Source: Caulobacter sp. 602-1 (GTDB taxonomy: Bacteria > Pseudomonadota > Alphaproteobacteria > Caulobacterales > Caulobacteraceae). From it: a stretch of DNA of 64,000 nucleotides. Below are positions 49,007 to 57,997 of this stretch, piece after piece. The position numbers and the translations under genes were made by a program. Every line of letters begins with the position of its first letter. Position 1 is the stretch's first letter. The notes under the pieces were generated by a model. That model made no database searches and had not been told where the DNA came from. It worked only from the letters and a program-made list of their open reading frames with translations. The DNA lies in assembly GCF_003931565.1 (NCBI RefSeq), contig NZ_RRYI01000005.1, positions 124,001 to 188,000 on the forward strand, read 5' to 3'.

Positions 49007-49035
49007 GACTTACGCTTGCTTAACACGCGTAAGTC
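49007..49035. promoter_or_regulatory. Inverted repeat in the popZ upstream region
   Basis: GACTTACGC (49007-49015) and GCGTAAGTC (49027-49035), loop of 11 nt containing TTAAC. It lies ~70-100 nt before the popZ start. There is no T-run, so it could be a terminator remnant of the upstream gene or a regulatory site. Confidence 0.45.
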
Positions 49036-49103
49036 TGCACCATCGCGGCCAAGCGCGTCCTAGGGCGCGCAAGGATTCGTACCCTTTACGACGGCCCCCG
49101 CAC

Positions 49104-49640
49104 ATGTCCGATCAGAGCTCTCAAGAACCGACGATGGAGGAGATCCTCGCCTCCATCCGACGCATCATCTCGGAGGATGACGCGCCGGCGGAGCCTGCGG
49201 CCGAGGCCGCGCCGCCTCCGCCGCCGGAGCCCGAACCCGAGCCCGTCGATGACGACATCCTCGAGCTGACCGATCCGATCGTTTCGGAACCGGAGCCCGA
49301 GCTGCCGCCGCTGGAAACGGTTGGCGACATCGACGTTTATTCGCCGCCGGAGCCCGCGCCCGAGCCCGCCTATACCCCGCCGCCCTCGGCGCCGGTGTTC
49401 AACCGCGACGAAGTGGCCGACAATCTGGTCGGCGACCACGCCGCCTCGGCCGCCGCCAGCGCGTTCGGCAGCCTGAGCTCGGCCCTGCTGATGCCCAAGG
49501 ACGGGCGCACGCTGGAAGACGTCGTACGCGAACTGCTGCGCCCGCTGCTCAAGGCGTGGCTTGACGAAAACCTCCCGCGCATCGTCGAGACCAAGGTCGA
49601 GGAAGAAGTGCACCGGATCGCCCGCGGTCGCGGCGTCTAG
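49104..49640 (+). CDS. popZ: PopZ polar organising protein
   Basis: A 178-residue disordered hub that assembles a polymeric microdomain at the cell poles, tethers ParB-parS and recruits client proteins. The conserved N-terminal client-binding helix (SQEPTMEEILASIRRIISED) is followed by an acidic proline-rich linker (PPPPPEPEPEPVDDDILELTD, ETVGDIDVYSPPEP). The C-terminal oligomerisation region is intact (DGRTLEDVVRELLRPLLKAW, ENLPRIVETKVEEEV). Its length matches the ~177 residues of C. crescentus PopZ. It lies alone between the TolC/RsaF-like gene and valS; an inverted repeat precedes it and a hairpin plus a structured repeat follow it. Confidence 0.97.
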   Translation: MSDQSSQEPTMEEILASIRRIISEDDAPAEPAAEAAPPPPPEPEPEPVDDDILELTDPIVSEPEPELPPLETVGDIDVYSPPEPAPEPAYTPPPSAPVFNRDEVADNLVGDHAASAAASAFGSLSSALLMPKDGRTLEDVVRELLRPLLKAWLDENLPRIVETKVEEEVHRIARGRGV

Positions 49641-49646
49641 AGCCCA

Positions 49647-49667
49647 CGCCTTCGCGTCGCGAAGGCG
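49647..49667 (+). terminator. Hairpin after popZ
   Basis: CGCCTTCGC (49647-49655), loop of 3 nt, GCGAAGGCG (49659-49667): a 9-bp GC-rich stem starting 7 nt after the stop codon, without a T-run. Confidence 0.5.
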
Positions 49668-49682
49668 CTTCCTAGAAAAGAC

Positions 49683-49726
49683 GCGCGACAGGCGCCGAAA
49701 CCGGTTTCCACTTTCGGCTGTCGCGC
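49683..49726. repeat. Structured intergenic repeat, copy B
   Basis: GCGCGACAG (49683-49691) pairs with CTGTCGCGC (49718-49726), and inner CCGAAA (49695-49700) pairs with TTTCGG (49712-49717). The loop CCGGTTTCCAC matches copy A at 36695-36742. Located between popZ and valS. Confidence 0.75.
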
Positions 49727-49846
49727 TTCCAGGACCCGAAATATCGAGGCGGTCGCTGCGGCGGCCGCCTTTTTCGTTTCCAACCGTCAGAAAACCCAGG
49801 CCCGCCGGTTTCGCGCCGGGGCCGCAGATGGCATATCCGCTCCGCC

Positions 49847-52567
49847 ATGCTTGAAAAGACCTTCGATCCCAAGTCCGTCGAACCCCGCCTGTACGCCGCC
49901 TGGGAGGCCTCCGGGGCCTTCAAGCCGAGCGAGGATCCGAACGCCGAGCCGTTCGTCATCGTGATCCCGCCGCCGAACGTGACGGGCTCGCTGCACATCG
50001 GCCACGCGCTGAACAACACGCTGCAGGACGTGCTGACCCGCTTCCACCGCATGCGCGGCAAGGCCGCCCTGTGGCTGCCGGGCACCGATCACGCGGGTAT
50101 CGCCACCCAGATGGTGGTCGAGCGCCAACTGGCCGCCGCCGGCAATATCGGTCGCCGCGACATGGGCCGCGAGGCCTTCGTCGCCAAGGTCTGGGAATGG
50201 AAGGCCGAGAGCGGCGGGACCATCACCAACCAGCTGCGTCGCCTGGGCGCCAGCTGCGACTGGTCGCGCGAGCGTTTCACCCTGGACGAGGGCCTGTCGG
50301 CAGCCGTCCGCAAGGTGTTCGTCCAGCTCTACAAGCAGAACCTGCTCTATCGCGACAAGCGCCTGGTCAACTGGGACCCGCAGTTCCAGACCGCCATCTC
50401 CGACCTGGAGGTCGAGCAGAAGGAGGTCGACGGCGCCTATTGGCACTTCGCCTATCCGCTGGCCGACGGCGTCACCTACCAGCACCCGATCGCCTTCGAT
50501 GACGACGGCAAGCCGACCGAGTTCGAGACCCGCGACTACATCGTCGTGGCCACGACGCGTCCGGAGACCATGCTGGGCGACACCGGCGTCGCGGTCCATC
50601 CGGATGACGAACGCTACAAGGGCCTGGTCGGCAAGTTCGTGACCCTGCCGATCGTCGGCCGCCGCATCCCGATCGTCGCCGACGACTACGCCGACCCGAC
50701 CAAAGGCTCGGGCGCGGTGAAGATCACCCCGGCCCACGACTTCAACGACTTCCAGGTCGGCAAGCGCGCCGGCCTGGAAGCGATCAACATCCTGACCGCC
50801 GAAGCCAAGCTGAACGACTCGGTTCCGGCCGAATTCGTCGGCATGGACCGCTTCGTCGCGCGCAAGGCCATCGTCGCTCGCGCCGAGGAAGAGGGCTGGC
50901 TGAAGGAGATCGAGAAGACCCGGCATATGGTCCCGCACGGCGACCGTTCGGGCGTGGTCATCGAGCCGTTCCTGACCGACCAGTGGTACGTCGACGCCAA
51001 GACCCTGGCCCAGCCGGCCCTGAAGGCGGTGGAAAAGGGCCAGACGGTCTTCGAACCCAGGCACTGGGAAAAGACCTACTTCGAATGGCTGCGCAACATC
51101 GAGCCGTGGTGCGTCTCGCGCCAGCTCTGGTGGGGCCACCGCATCCCGGCCTGGTTCGGGCCGGAAGGCTCGATCTTCGTCGAGGAAACCGAGGAAGCCG
51201 CCTACGCCGCCGCCAAGGCCCAGTTCGGCGAGAACGTCGTCCTGAGCCAGGACGAGGACGTTCTCGACACCTGGTTCAGCTCGGCCCTGTGGCCGTTCTC
51301 GACCCTGGGCTGGCCGGAAAAGACCGCCGACCTCGCCAAGTTCTATCCGACCAGCACCCTGGTCACCGGCTTCGACATCATCTTCTTCTGGGTCGCCCGG
51401 ATGATGATGATGGGCATCCACTTCATGGGCGAAGTTCCGTTCAAGCAGGTGTTCATCAACGCCCTCGTCCGTGACGAGAAGGGCGCCAAGATGAGCAAGT
51501 CCAAGGGCAACGTGATGGATCCGCTGATCCTGATCGATGAGCTGGGCTGCGACGCGGTGCGCTTCACCATGACGGCGATGTCGGGCCAGGCGCGCGACAT
51601 CAAGCTCTCCAAGCAGCGCATCGAGGGCTATCGCAACTTCGGCACCAAGCTGTGGAACGCCTCGCGCTTCGCCCAGATGAACGAGTGCGTCCGTATCGAG
51701 GGCTTCGATCCTTCGACCGTGCAGCAGCCGATCAACAAGTGGATCCGCGGCGAGACGGTCAAGACCGTCGCCGAGGTCACCCGCGCCCTGGAAGCCCCGG
51801 CCTTCGACGAGGCCGCCGGCGCCCTGTACCGCTTCGTCTGGAACGTGTTCTGCGACTGGTACCTGGAACTGGCCAAGCCGATCCTGAACGGCGATGACGC
51901 CGCGGCCAAGGCCGAGACCCGTGCCATGGCCGCCTGGACGCTGGACGTGATTTTGAAGCTGCTGCACCCGGTGATGCCGTTCATCACCGAGGAGCTGTGG
52001 GAGAAGACCGCCAAGTTCGGCCCCGCCCGCGACTCCATGCTGATCTCGGCCCGGTGGCCCGAACTGCCGGAGAGCTGGATCGACGCCGAGGCCGAGGCCG
52101 AGATCGGCTGGCTGGTCGAGACCGTCGGCGAGATCCGCTCGATCCGCGCCGAGATGAACGTGCCGCCCTCGGCCAAGCCGGCGCTCAGCGTCGTCGGCGC
52201 GGGCGCCGAGACCAAGGCCCGGCTGGCCCGTCACCGCGACCTTCTGCTGACCCTGGCGCGCCTCGACAGCGTCCGGGAAGTCGAGGCGGCTCCGGCCGGT
52301 TCCGTGCCGATCGTGATGGGCGAGGCCACCGGCGCCCTGGCCATCGCCGACTTCATCGACCTGACGGCCGAGAAGGCGCGTCTGACCAAGGAAATCTCCG
52401 GTCACGCCGGCGAGATCGAGAAGGTCAACAAGAAGCTCGGCAATCCCGACTTCCTCGCCCGCGCCAAGGAAGAGGTCGTCGAGGAAAACCGCGAACGCTT
52501 GGCCGAGGCCGAGGCCGCCAAGGCCAAGCTCCAAGCGGCGCTGAGCCGGCTGGAGTCGGTAGGCTAG
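49847..52567 (+). CDS. valS: Valyl-tRNA synthetase
   Basis: A 906-residue class Ia aminoacyl-tRNA synthetase that charges tRNA-Val. The HIGH motif ([11 protein letters not shown], His50) and the KMSKS motif ([10 protein letters not shown], ~residue 547) are intact. The CP1 editing domain contains [19 protein letters not shown] and [30 protein letters not shown] and [20 protein letters not shown] belong to the catalytic core. The C-terminal coiled coil characteristic of ValRS ([36 protein letters not shown]) is present, so the enzyme is full length. It overlaps the convergent HAD gene by 4 nt. Confidence 0.98.
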   Translation: MLEKTFDPKSVEPRLYAAWEASGAFKPSEDPNAEPFVIVIPPPNVTGSLHIGHALNNTLQDVLTRFHRMRGKAALWLPGTDHAGIATQMVVERQLAAAGNIGRRDMGREAFVAKVWEWKAESGGTITNQLRRLGASCDWSRERFTLDEGLSAAVRKVFVQLYKQNLLYRDKRLVNWDPQFQTAISDLEVEQKEVDGAYWHFAYPLADGVTYQHPIAFDDDGKPTEFETRDYIVVATTRPETMLGDTGVAVHPDDERYKGLVGKFVTLPIVGRRIPIVADDYADPTKGSGAVKITPAHDFNDFQVGKRAGLEAINILTAEAKLNDSVPAEFVGMDRFVARKAIVARAEEEGWLKEIEKTRHMVPHGDRSGVVIEPFLTDQWYVDAKTLAQPALKAVEKGQTVFEPRHWEKTYFEWLRNIEPWCVSRQLWWGHRIPAWFGPEGSIFVEETEEAAYAAAKAQFGENVVLSQDEDVLDTWFSSALWPFSTLGWPEKTADLAKFYPTSTLVTGFDIIFFWVARMMMMGIHFMGEVPFKQVFINALVRDEKGAKMSKSKGNVMDPLILIDELGCDAVRFTMTAMSGQARDIKLSKQRIEGYRNFGTKLWNASRFAQMNECVRIEGFDPSTVQQPINKWIRGETVKTVAEVTRALEAPAFDEAAGALYRFVWNVFCDWYLELAKPILNGDDAAAKAETRAMAAWTLDVILKLLHPVMPFITEELWEKTAKFGPARDSMLISARWPELPESWIDAEAEAEIGWLVETVGEIRSIRAEMNVPPSAKPALSVVGAGAETKARLARHRDLLLTLARLDSVREVEAAPAGSVPIVMGEATGALAIADFIDLTAEKARLTKEISGHAGEIEKVNKKLGNPDFLARAKEEVVEENRERLAEAEAAKAKLQAALSRLESVG

Positions 52568-53217
52568 AAGCTGAGCGCGCCTTCGGGTGTGACCCTCAAT
52601 GGACCATAGCTGGAGACGCCCGGATGCGGCGTCTCCAGCGGATGGCTGTGGGTGGCGGTGATCACTACGACGCTGGCCCCGGCCGCCTCGGCCGCGGCGA
52701 TGCCCGCCGGGGCGTCCTCGAACACCAGGCAGGCCTCGATCGGATGGCCCAGGCGCTGGGCCGCCAGCAGGAAGCAGTCCGGCGCCGGCTTGCCGCGCTC
52801 GACGTCCTCGGCGGTGACCAGCACGGCGGGGAGGGGCAGGCCCGCCGCCATCAACCGCACCGTGGCCAGTTCGCGTGGGGCTGAAGTGACGACGGCCCAG
52901 CGATCGGCGGGCAGGGCGCTGAGGAAGGCGACCGCGCCCTCGATGGCGTCGATGCCCTCAACGTCGGCGATCTCGCCCTCCATCAGCGCCAGGACCTCGG
53001 CCGCCTCGTCGACATCGGGGATGTTGAAGCTACGCACTGTCTCGATCGCCCGCCGACCGTGGATTTGCTTCAGCACCGCCTCGACATCCAGTCCATGCTT
53101 GCGCGCCCAGGCGCCCCAGACCCGCTCGGCGGCGACGATCGAGGTCAGGACCGTACCATCCATATCGAACAGGAAGGCGGCGAATTCGCGATCGGGAAAG
53201 AGCGGGGATTCGGCCAA
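52564..53217 (-). CDS. HAD-superfamily phosphatase (beta-PGM-like)
   Basis: A 217-residue HAD subfamily IA hydrolase with a helical cap. The nucleophile motif [10 protein letters not shown] puts Asp18 and Asp20 at the active site. Motif II is VVTSAPRE (Thr/Ser), motif III has [16 protein letters not shown] (Lys), and motif [19 protein letters not shown] (acidic pair). The cap region [22 protein letters not shown] resembles beta-phosphoglucomutase/sugar-phosphatase members, so a sugar phosphate is the likely substrate. Its end overlaps the valS end by 4 nt on the opposite strand. Confidence 0.92.
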   Translation of the reverse strand: MAESPLFPDREFAAFLFDMDGTVLTSIVAAERVWGAWARKHGLDVEAVLKQIHGRRAIETVRSFNIPDVDEAAEVLALMEGEIADVEGIDAIEGAVAFLSALPADRWAVVTSAPRELATVRLMAAGLPLPAVLVTAEDVERGKPAPDCFLLAAQRLGHPIEACLVFEDAPAGIAAAEAAGASVVVITATHSHPLETPHPGVSSYGPLRVTPEGALSF

Positions 53218-53320
53218 GGCGGCGCTCCGGTTTCTGGAAATGACGCTAGGTCATCGGCTTTCCAGCGCGCGCTGTCCAGGCTGGGGCGGAGCGTCTAGGT
53301 TATCAATGTTCTCCTAGGAT

Positions 53321-53334
53321 CAAACGGACGTTTG
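53321..53334. promoter_or_regulatory. PsrA-like palindrome upstream of the acyl-CoA ligase
   Basis: CAAACGGACGTTTG is an inverted repeat (CAAACG-GA-CGTTTG) matching exactly the PsrA-family box (G/C)AAAC-N2-4-GTTT(G/C). It lies 80 nt upstream of the ligase start codon. PsrA proteins are TetR repressors released by long-chain fatty acids. Confidence 0.65.
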
Positions 53335-53413
53335 CATCCGGCTTGCGGCTGTGCTCTCTGGTCGGCGAACGCGCTCGATCAAACAGGGCGCGACACCTAA
53401 CCGGGAGAGTAGA

Positions 53414-55171
53414 ATGAGCCAGGCCGCCCCCGTCACCGCGTCCGTTCCGTGGCCAGCGATGTCCGTCCAACAGGCGTACGCCCTGATCACTCAGCCCGGG
53501 ACCCCCGGCGAGATGGAGGAGATCGAGATCCGGGGCGTGAAGACCCGGGTCTGGAAGAACGCGCCGCCGACCCTGCGCGACACCCTGCTGATGGGGCGCA
53601 CGCACGGCGACAAGATCTTCATGGTCCATGAGGATGAGCGCGTCAGTTTCGAGGCCTTCTATCGGGCCGTCACCGTGTTCGCGGCGGAGCTGGCGGCCAA
53701 GGGCGTTCAGAAGGGCGACCGGGTCGCCATCGTCATGCGCAACCTGCCCGAATGGCCCGTGGCCTTCTATGCCGGCCTGTCCCTGGGCGCGATCGTCACG
53801 CCGCTGAACGCATGGTGGACCGGCGCGGAGCTGGAATATGGCCTGCTCGATTCCGGCGCGTCGGTCCTCGTGGTCGATGTCGAACGCTATGAGCGCCTGA
53901 CCGAACACCTGCACAACTGCCCCGAGCTGCGCAATGTCTATGTCAGCCGCTCTCCCGAGGAGATCAGCCACCCGGCCGTGATCCACCTCGAGGCGGTGAT
54001 CGGCGGTCCCAACGACTGGGCGGGGCTGGAGGAAAAGCCGCTGTCGACCACGCCCCTGGCGGCGGATGACGACGCGACGATCTTCTACACCTCCGGCACC
54101 ACGGGAAAGCCCAAGGGCGCCATCGGCACCCATCGCAACATCAACAGCAACATCTTCGCCGCCGCCGCCGCCAGCGCGCGCAGTTTCCTGCGCCGCGGCG
54201 AGGCCCCCCCCGAGCCCGATCCCAGCCTGCCACAGAAGGGCGCGCTGATTTCCGTGCCGTTCTTCCACGCCACGGGCTGTTTCGCGGTGCTGAACCCCTC
54301 GTTGTTCGGCGGCGCCAAGCTGGCCATGATCCGCAAGTGGGATCCCGACAAGGCCATGCAGCTGATCCAGGACGAGCGCCTGACCTCGATGGGCGGCGTG
54401 CCCACGATCGCCTGGCAGATCATCGAGCATCCCAACCGCGATAAGTACGACCTTTCGTCCATCGAGGCCGTGGCCTATGGCGGCGCGCCCTCGGCCCCGG
54501 AACTGGTCCGCAAGATCAAGGAAGTCTGGCCCAAGGCGGCGCCCGGCAACGGCTGGGGCATGACCGAGACCTCGGCCACCGCCACCAGCAATTCGGCCGA
54601 GGACTATGAGAACCGTCCCGACTCGTGCGGCCCCGCCGTGCCGGTCACCGACCTGAAGATCATGACCGTGGAGGCCCCATACCGCGAGCTGCCGATCGGC
54701 GAGGTCGGCGAGCTGTGGTGCAAGGGCCCGCAGGTCGTGCGCGGCTACTGGAACAAGCCGGAAGCCACCAGCCAGACCTTCGTCGACGGCTGGGTGCGTA
54801 CGGGCGACCTGGCGCGCCTCGACGCCGAGGGCTTCTGCTTCATCATCGACCGGGCCAAGGACATGCTGATCCGCGGCGGCGAGAACATCTACTGCATCGA
54901 GGTCGAGAACTGCCTCTACGACCACCCGGCGGTGATGGACGCGGCCCTGGTCGGCATCCCGCACAAGACCCTGGGCGAGGAGCCGGCGGCCGTGGTCACC
55001 CTGAAGCCCGGGGCGCAGGCCGACGAAGCCGAGCTACGCGCCTTCGTCGCCGATCGTCTCGCTGCTTTCAAGGTGCCGGTGAAGATCGTCTTCTGGCACG
55101 AGACCTTGCCGCGCAACGCCAATGGCAAGATCATGAAGAACGAACTGAAGAAGGTGTTCGTCGAGGGGTAG
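53414..55171 (+). CDS. Fatty acyl-CoA ligase (FadD-like)
   Basis: A 585-residue AMP-forming ligase that activates fatty or related acids to CoA thioesters. Motifs in order: IFYTSGTTGKPKGAIGTHRN (P-loop), GVPTIAWQI, AVAYGGAPSAPELV, GWGMTETSATAT (A5), GWVRTGDLARLDAEGFCFII (A7), DRAKDMLIRGGENIYCIEVE (A8) and RNANGKIMKNELKK with the catalytic A10 lysine intact. GGGAG precedes the ATG by ~8 nt. A palindromic PsrA-like box upstream suggests induction by long-chain fatty acids. The next gene starts 19 nt after its stop. Confidence 0.94.
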   Translation: MSQAAPVTASVPWPAMSVQQAYALITQPGTPGEMEEIEIRGVKTRVWKNAPPTLRDTLLMGRTHGDKIFMVHEDERVSFEAFYRAVTVFAAELAAKGVQKGDRVAIVMRNLPEWPVAFYAGLSLGAIVTPLNAWWTGAELEYGLLDSGASVLVVDVERYERLTEHLHNCPELRNVYVSRSPEEISHPAVIHLEAVIGGPNDWAGLEEKPLSTTPLAADDDATIFYTSGTTGKPKGAIGTHRNINSNIFAAAAASARSFLRRGEAPPEPDPSLPQKGALISVPFFHATGCFAVLNPSLFGGAKLAMIRKWDPDKAMQLIQDERLTSMGGVPTIAWQIIEHPNRDKYDLSSIEAVAYGGAPSAPELVRKIKEVWPKAAPGNGWGMTETSATATSNSAEDYENRPDSCGPAVPVTDLKIMTVEAPYRELPIGEVGELWCKGPQVVRGYWNKPEATSQTFVDGWVRTGDLARLDAEGFCFIIDRAKDMLIRGGENIYCIEVENCLYDHPAVMDAALVGIPHKTLGEEPAAVVTLKPGAQADEAELRAFVADRLAAFKVPVKIVFWHETLPRNANGKIMKNELKKVFVEG

Positions 55172-55190
55172 CCCCCTGGGAGAAGCGCGG

Positions 55191-55553
55191 ATGGTCCAGT
55201 CCAAGGCGACGACGGTTGATGACTTCATGGAGGAGGTCGCGCCCGAGCGCCGCCCGGCGCTGGACCGCCTGCGCGCCATGTGCATTGAGCGCTTCGGTGC
55301 GGACATGGAGCGGATGGCGTTCGGCATGCCGGCTTATGGCGATCCGAAGACCCCTTTCTTCGCGTTCAACAGCCAGAAGCAGTACATCGCTCTCTATGCG
55401 GGCAAGGCGGCGCTGGATGCGGTCCAGGAGCGCATGGCCGGTGTCGATCGTGGCGGCGGCTGCGCGCGCTGGAGGAAGCCCGAGAAGATGGACTTCGAGC
55501 TGATCGCGGACATTCTGGACCATATACGGGCCAGCGGGCGGGGCGGCTGCTGA
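55191..55553 (+). CDS. DUF1801 (YdhG-like) protein
   Basis: A 120-residue protein of the DUF1801 family. Visible: TTVDDFMEEVAPERRPALDRLRAMCIE, GADMERMAFGMPAYGDPKTPFFAFNSQKQYIALY, and ILDHIRASGRGGC. The central GMPAY-(15)-FAFNSQKQYIALY block is the family signature. Function unknown, though some members bind small ligands. It likely shares the acyl-CoA ligase transcript. It is followed by a convergent amidase. Confidence 0.9.
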   Translation: MVQSKATTVDDFMEEVAPERRPALDRLRAMCIERFGADMERMAFGMPAYGDPKTPFFAFNSQKQYIALYAGKAALDAVQERMAGVDRGGGCARWRKPEKMDFELIADILDHIRASGRGGC

Positions 55554-55568
55554 CCGCCCCGCGTGAGA

Positions 55569-57056
55569 TTACAGGCTCACCGGCGGCTTGCGGTGGGCCC
55601 AGGGCTGGGCGTCCTCCAGCTGATAGGCCAGCTGGAACAGCAGCGCCTCGCCGCCCGCGCGGCCGGCCAGCTGGACGCCCACCGGCAAGCCGTCCGGCGT
55701 CCAATGCAGCGGCACGCTCATCGACGGCGCGCCAGCGACGTTCTGGACCGGGGTGTAACCGACATAGGTCATCAGCCGCGCCTGCAGTTCCTGGAACGGG
55801 ACCCAGCCGGCGACATAGCCCAGCTCGACCGGGGGCTTGCCTAGCACCGGCGAGAGGATGACGTCGTACTTCGTCAGCCAGGCGTCATAGGCCTTGGTGT
55901 TGGCGTTCAGGCGCTCGATGGCGGCGGGCAAGGCGCCTTGCGGCAGCTGACCGACCAACTCGGCCATGCCCAGGCTGAACGGCTCCAGCACGCTGGAATC
56001 GGGCTTGTGGCCGATGGCCTTGCCGATTCCGGCGACTAGTTCGGCCGCGCCGCTGGCCCATAGCACGGTGAAATCCTGGCCGAACTGGCCGCCGTCCATC
56101 GGCCAGGTCGTCGGCTCGACCTTGTGACCCAGGCTCTCCAGCAGCTTGGCGGCGTTGTTGACGGCGGTCTGCACCTCGGGATCGGGCGTGACGCCCGTGC
56201 CGGTGACCATGACCAGCCCGATCTTCAGCTTCTTCTTCAGCGGTTCGGAGATCACGCCGATCGGCTTGAACACCGCGTCGCCGCCCGTGCGTTCGGTGGC
56301 GGCGAACAGGGCGGCCGAGTCGCGGACGCTGTGCGACACGCAGTGCGAGACCGAGATGTCGAGGCCGCGCGACACCGGACGGCCCTGCAACATGCGGCCC
56401 CGCGAGGGTTTCAGACCGAAAAGGCCGCAGTTGCTGGCCGGAATGCGGATCGAGCCGCCCCCGTCGGTGGCGTGGGCGAGCGGGATCATGCCCGAGGCCA
56501 CGGCCGCCGCCGCGCCGCCCGAGGAGCCGCCGGACGAGCGGGCCGTGTTCCAGGGATTGCGCGTCGGCTGAAAGCCCATCGGCTCGGTGGTCGGCAGGAA
56601 GCCGTACTCCGGCGTCGCCGACTTGCCGATCACCACGAAGCCGGCTGTGTCGAAAGCGTCGACATATGGGGTCTGGGTGGTTTCGGGCGGGGCGCGCAGA
56701 CCGCTGCGCGAGCCGTTGCGGGTGGGCAGGCCCTTATAGGGGTCCAGGTCCTTGACCATGAACGGCACGCCCGCGAACGGACCCGACAGCTGGCCGGCCT
56801 TGGCCTTGGCGAGGGCCCGGTCGAAGTCCGAGGTGACGATCGCGCCGACCTGGGGCTGCAGGGCCTCGGCCTTGCGGATGGCGTCCTCGACCACCTCGGC
56901 GACGCTGACCTCCTTGCGACGGATGCGGCCAGCCATCTCGGTGGCGTCGGGAGTCCAGGGCGCGGGTGCGGACATCGATTTGGGCTTAGCCTCCACTGAA
57001 GATGCGGCCGCCACGGCGGCGGATGCGGCCAGCAGGCCGCGACGGGTGAATCGCAT
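55569..57056 (-). CDS. Exported amidase-signature family enzyme
   Basis: A 495-residue amidase with a twin-arginine-like signal (MRFTRRGLLAASAAVAAAS). The Ser-cis-Ser-Lys triad is visible: Lys102 (MVKDLDPYKG), cis-Ser ~178 in SSGGSSGGAAAAVASG, and nucleophile Ser202 in ATDGGGSIRIPASN. LFGLKPSRGRM and the large insertion before YTPVQNVAGAPSMSVPLHW are typical. An exported amidase may hydrolyse amide-bonded compounds in the periplasm; substrate unknown. The ATG at 57056 follows GGAGAGAAACC; an upstream in-frame start would disrupt the signal. Diverges from tlyA. Confidence 0.93.
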   Translation of the reverse strand: MRFTRRGLLAASAAVAAASSVEAKPKSMSAPAPWTPDATEMAGRIRRKEVSVAEVVEDAIRKAEALQPQVGAIVTSDFDRALAKAKAGQLSGPFAGVPFMVKDLDPYKGLPTRNGSRSGLRAPPETTQTPYVDAFDTAGFVVIGKSATPEYGFLPTTEPMGFQPTRNPWNTARSSGGSSGGAAAAVASGMIPLAHATDGGGSIRIPASNCGLFGLKPSRGRMLQGRPVSRGLDISVSHCVSHSVRDSAALFAATERTGGDAVFKPIGVISEPLKKKLKIGLVMVTGTGVTPDPEVQTAVNNAAKLLESLGHKVEPTTWPMDGGQFGQDFTVLWASGAAELVAGIGKAIGHKPDSSVLEPFSLGMAELVGQLPQGALPAAIERLNANTKAYDAWLTKYDVILSPVLGKPPVELGYVAGWVPFQELQARLMTYVGYTPVQNVAGAPSMSVPLHWTPDGLPVGVQLAGRAGGEALLFQLAYQLEDAQPWAHRKPPVSL

Positions 57057-57203
57057 CGGTTTCTCTCCCCCAAAGCGTGGTCTCGCCACGCCCAGTCAAA
57101 TGGCCAGCGTCTGATGCGCCGGTGATCGGCGTTCAGTTGAACCCGAAGAGACCTGGGCCGCAAGCCCGTGCTAGACGGCGGTCTGAACTTTCGAGGAGGC
57201 CGC

Positions 57204-57935
57204 GTGGCCCGCAAGCGTATCGATCTGTTGCTCGTCGAACGGGGCGTCGTCGACAGCCGCGCCAAGGCCCGCGCGGCTGTCGAGGCCGGGCTGGTCACGG
57301 TCAACGGCAAGGTGATCACCAAGCCGGCCGATACGGTCGACCAGCACGCCGAGATCGTCGCCGAGGCGGCCCATCCTTGGGTCGGGCGCGGGGCGTTGAA
57401 ACTCGTCCACGCGCTGGACCTGTGGCCGATCGTCGTGGAAGGGCGCGTCGCGCTCGACGTCGGCGCGTCGACGGGCGGGTTCACCGAGGTCCTGCTGTCG
57501 CGCGGCGCGGAGAAGGTGTTCGCGGTCGATGTCGGCCGTGACCAACTTCACGCCAAGCTGAGGGGCGACCCCCGCGTCGTCGACCTGTCGGGCGTCGACG
57601 CCCGGGCGCTGGACGAGACGGTGATCCCGACGGCGCCGATGCTGGTGGTCAGCGACGTCAGCTTCATCGCCCTGACCAAGGCCCTGCCGATGGCGCTGGA
57701 CCTGGCGGGGCCGGGCGCGGACCTGGTGGCGCTGATCAAGCCTCAGTTCGAGGCGGGCCGCGACTTCGTCGGCAAGGGCGGGCTGGTCAAGGATCCCGAG
57801 ATCATCGCCCGCGTGGAGCGCGAGGTCGTCGCGTTCCTCGAAGCTTCCGGCTGGACGGTGAACGGCCTGACCGAAAGTCCGATCACGGGCGGTGACGGCC
57901 AGGTCGAACGCCTGGTCTGGGCGACCAAGGCCTGA
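57204..57935 (+). CDS. tlyA: TlyA-family rRNA 2'-O-methyltransferase
   Basis: A 243-residue TlyA: N-terminal S4 RNA-binding domain (KRIDLLLVERGVVDSRAKARAAVEAGLVTVNGK) followed by an FtsJ/RrmJ-like methyltransferase. The SAM motif is ALDVGASTGGFTEVLL, with AVDVGRDQLHAKL and VVSDVSFIALTKALP. IKPQFEAGRDFVGKGG and ESPITGGDGQVE, typical of TlyA, follow. TlyA methylates 2'-O of cytidines in 16S and 23S rRNA, and modified ribosomes bind capreomycin. The GTG start at 57204 is fixed by GAGGAGG just upstream. Confidence 0.93.
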   Translation: MARKRIDLLLVERGVVDSRAKARAAVEAGLVTVNGKVITKPADTVDQHAEIVAEAAHPWVGRGALKLVHALDLWPIVVEGRVALDVGASTGGFTEVLLSRGAEKVFAVDVGRDQLHAKLRGDPRVVDLSGVDARALDETVIPTAPMLVVSDVSFIALTKALPMALDLAGPGADLVALIKPQFEAGRDFVGKGGLVKDPEIIARVEREVVAFLEASGWTVNGLTESPITGGDGQVERLVWATKA

Positions 57936-57941
57936 AACGAA

Positions 57942-57969
57942 ATCGGCCGCCCCATTGAGGGCGGCCGAT
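57942..57969. terminator. Terminator hairpin between tlyA and the convergent glycine-zipper gene
   Basis: ATCGGCCGCCC (57942-57952) pairs perfectly with GGGCGGCCGAT (57959-57969), loop CATTGA. It starts 6 nt after the tlyA stop; the following CGTCTT is only weakly T-rich. Confidence 0.75.
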
Positions 57970-57997
57970 CGTCTTCCACACAAGCTAGGTCGGTGAC

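Noticed and set aside
49696..49707. GAAACCGGTTTC palindrome between popZ and valS.
   Set aside because: It is the inner part of structured repeat copy B, which explains its symmetry.
49787..52534. A 915-codon open frame antisense to valS.
   Set aside because: valS is unambiguous; the antisense frame is His/Gln/Leu-rich and arises from codon bias in GC-rich DNA.
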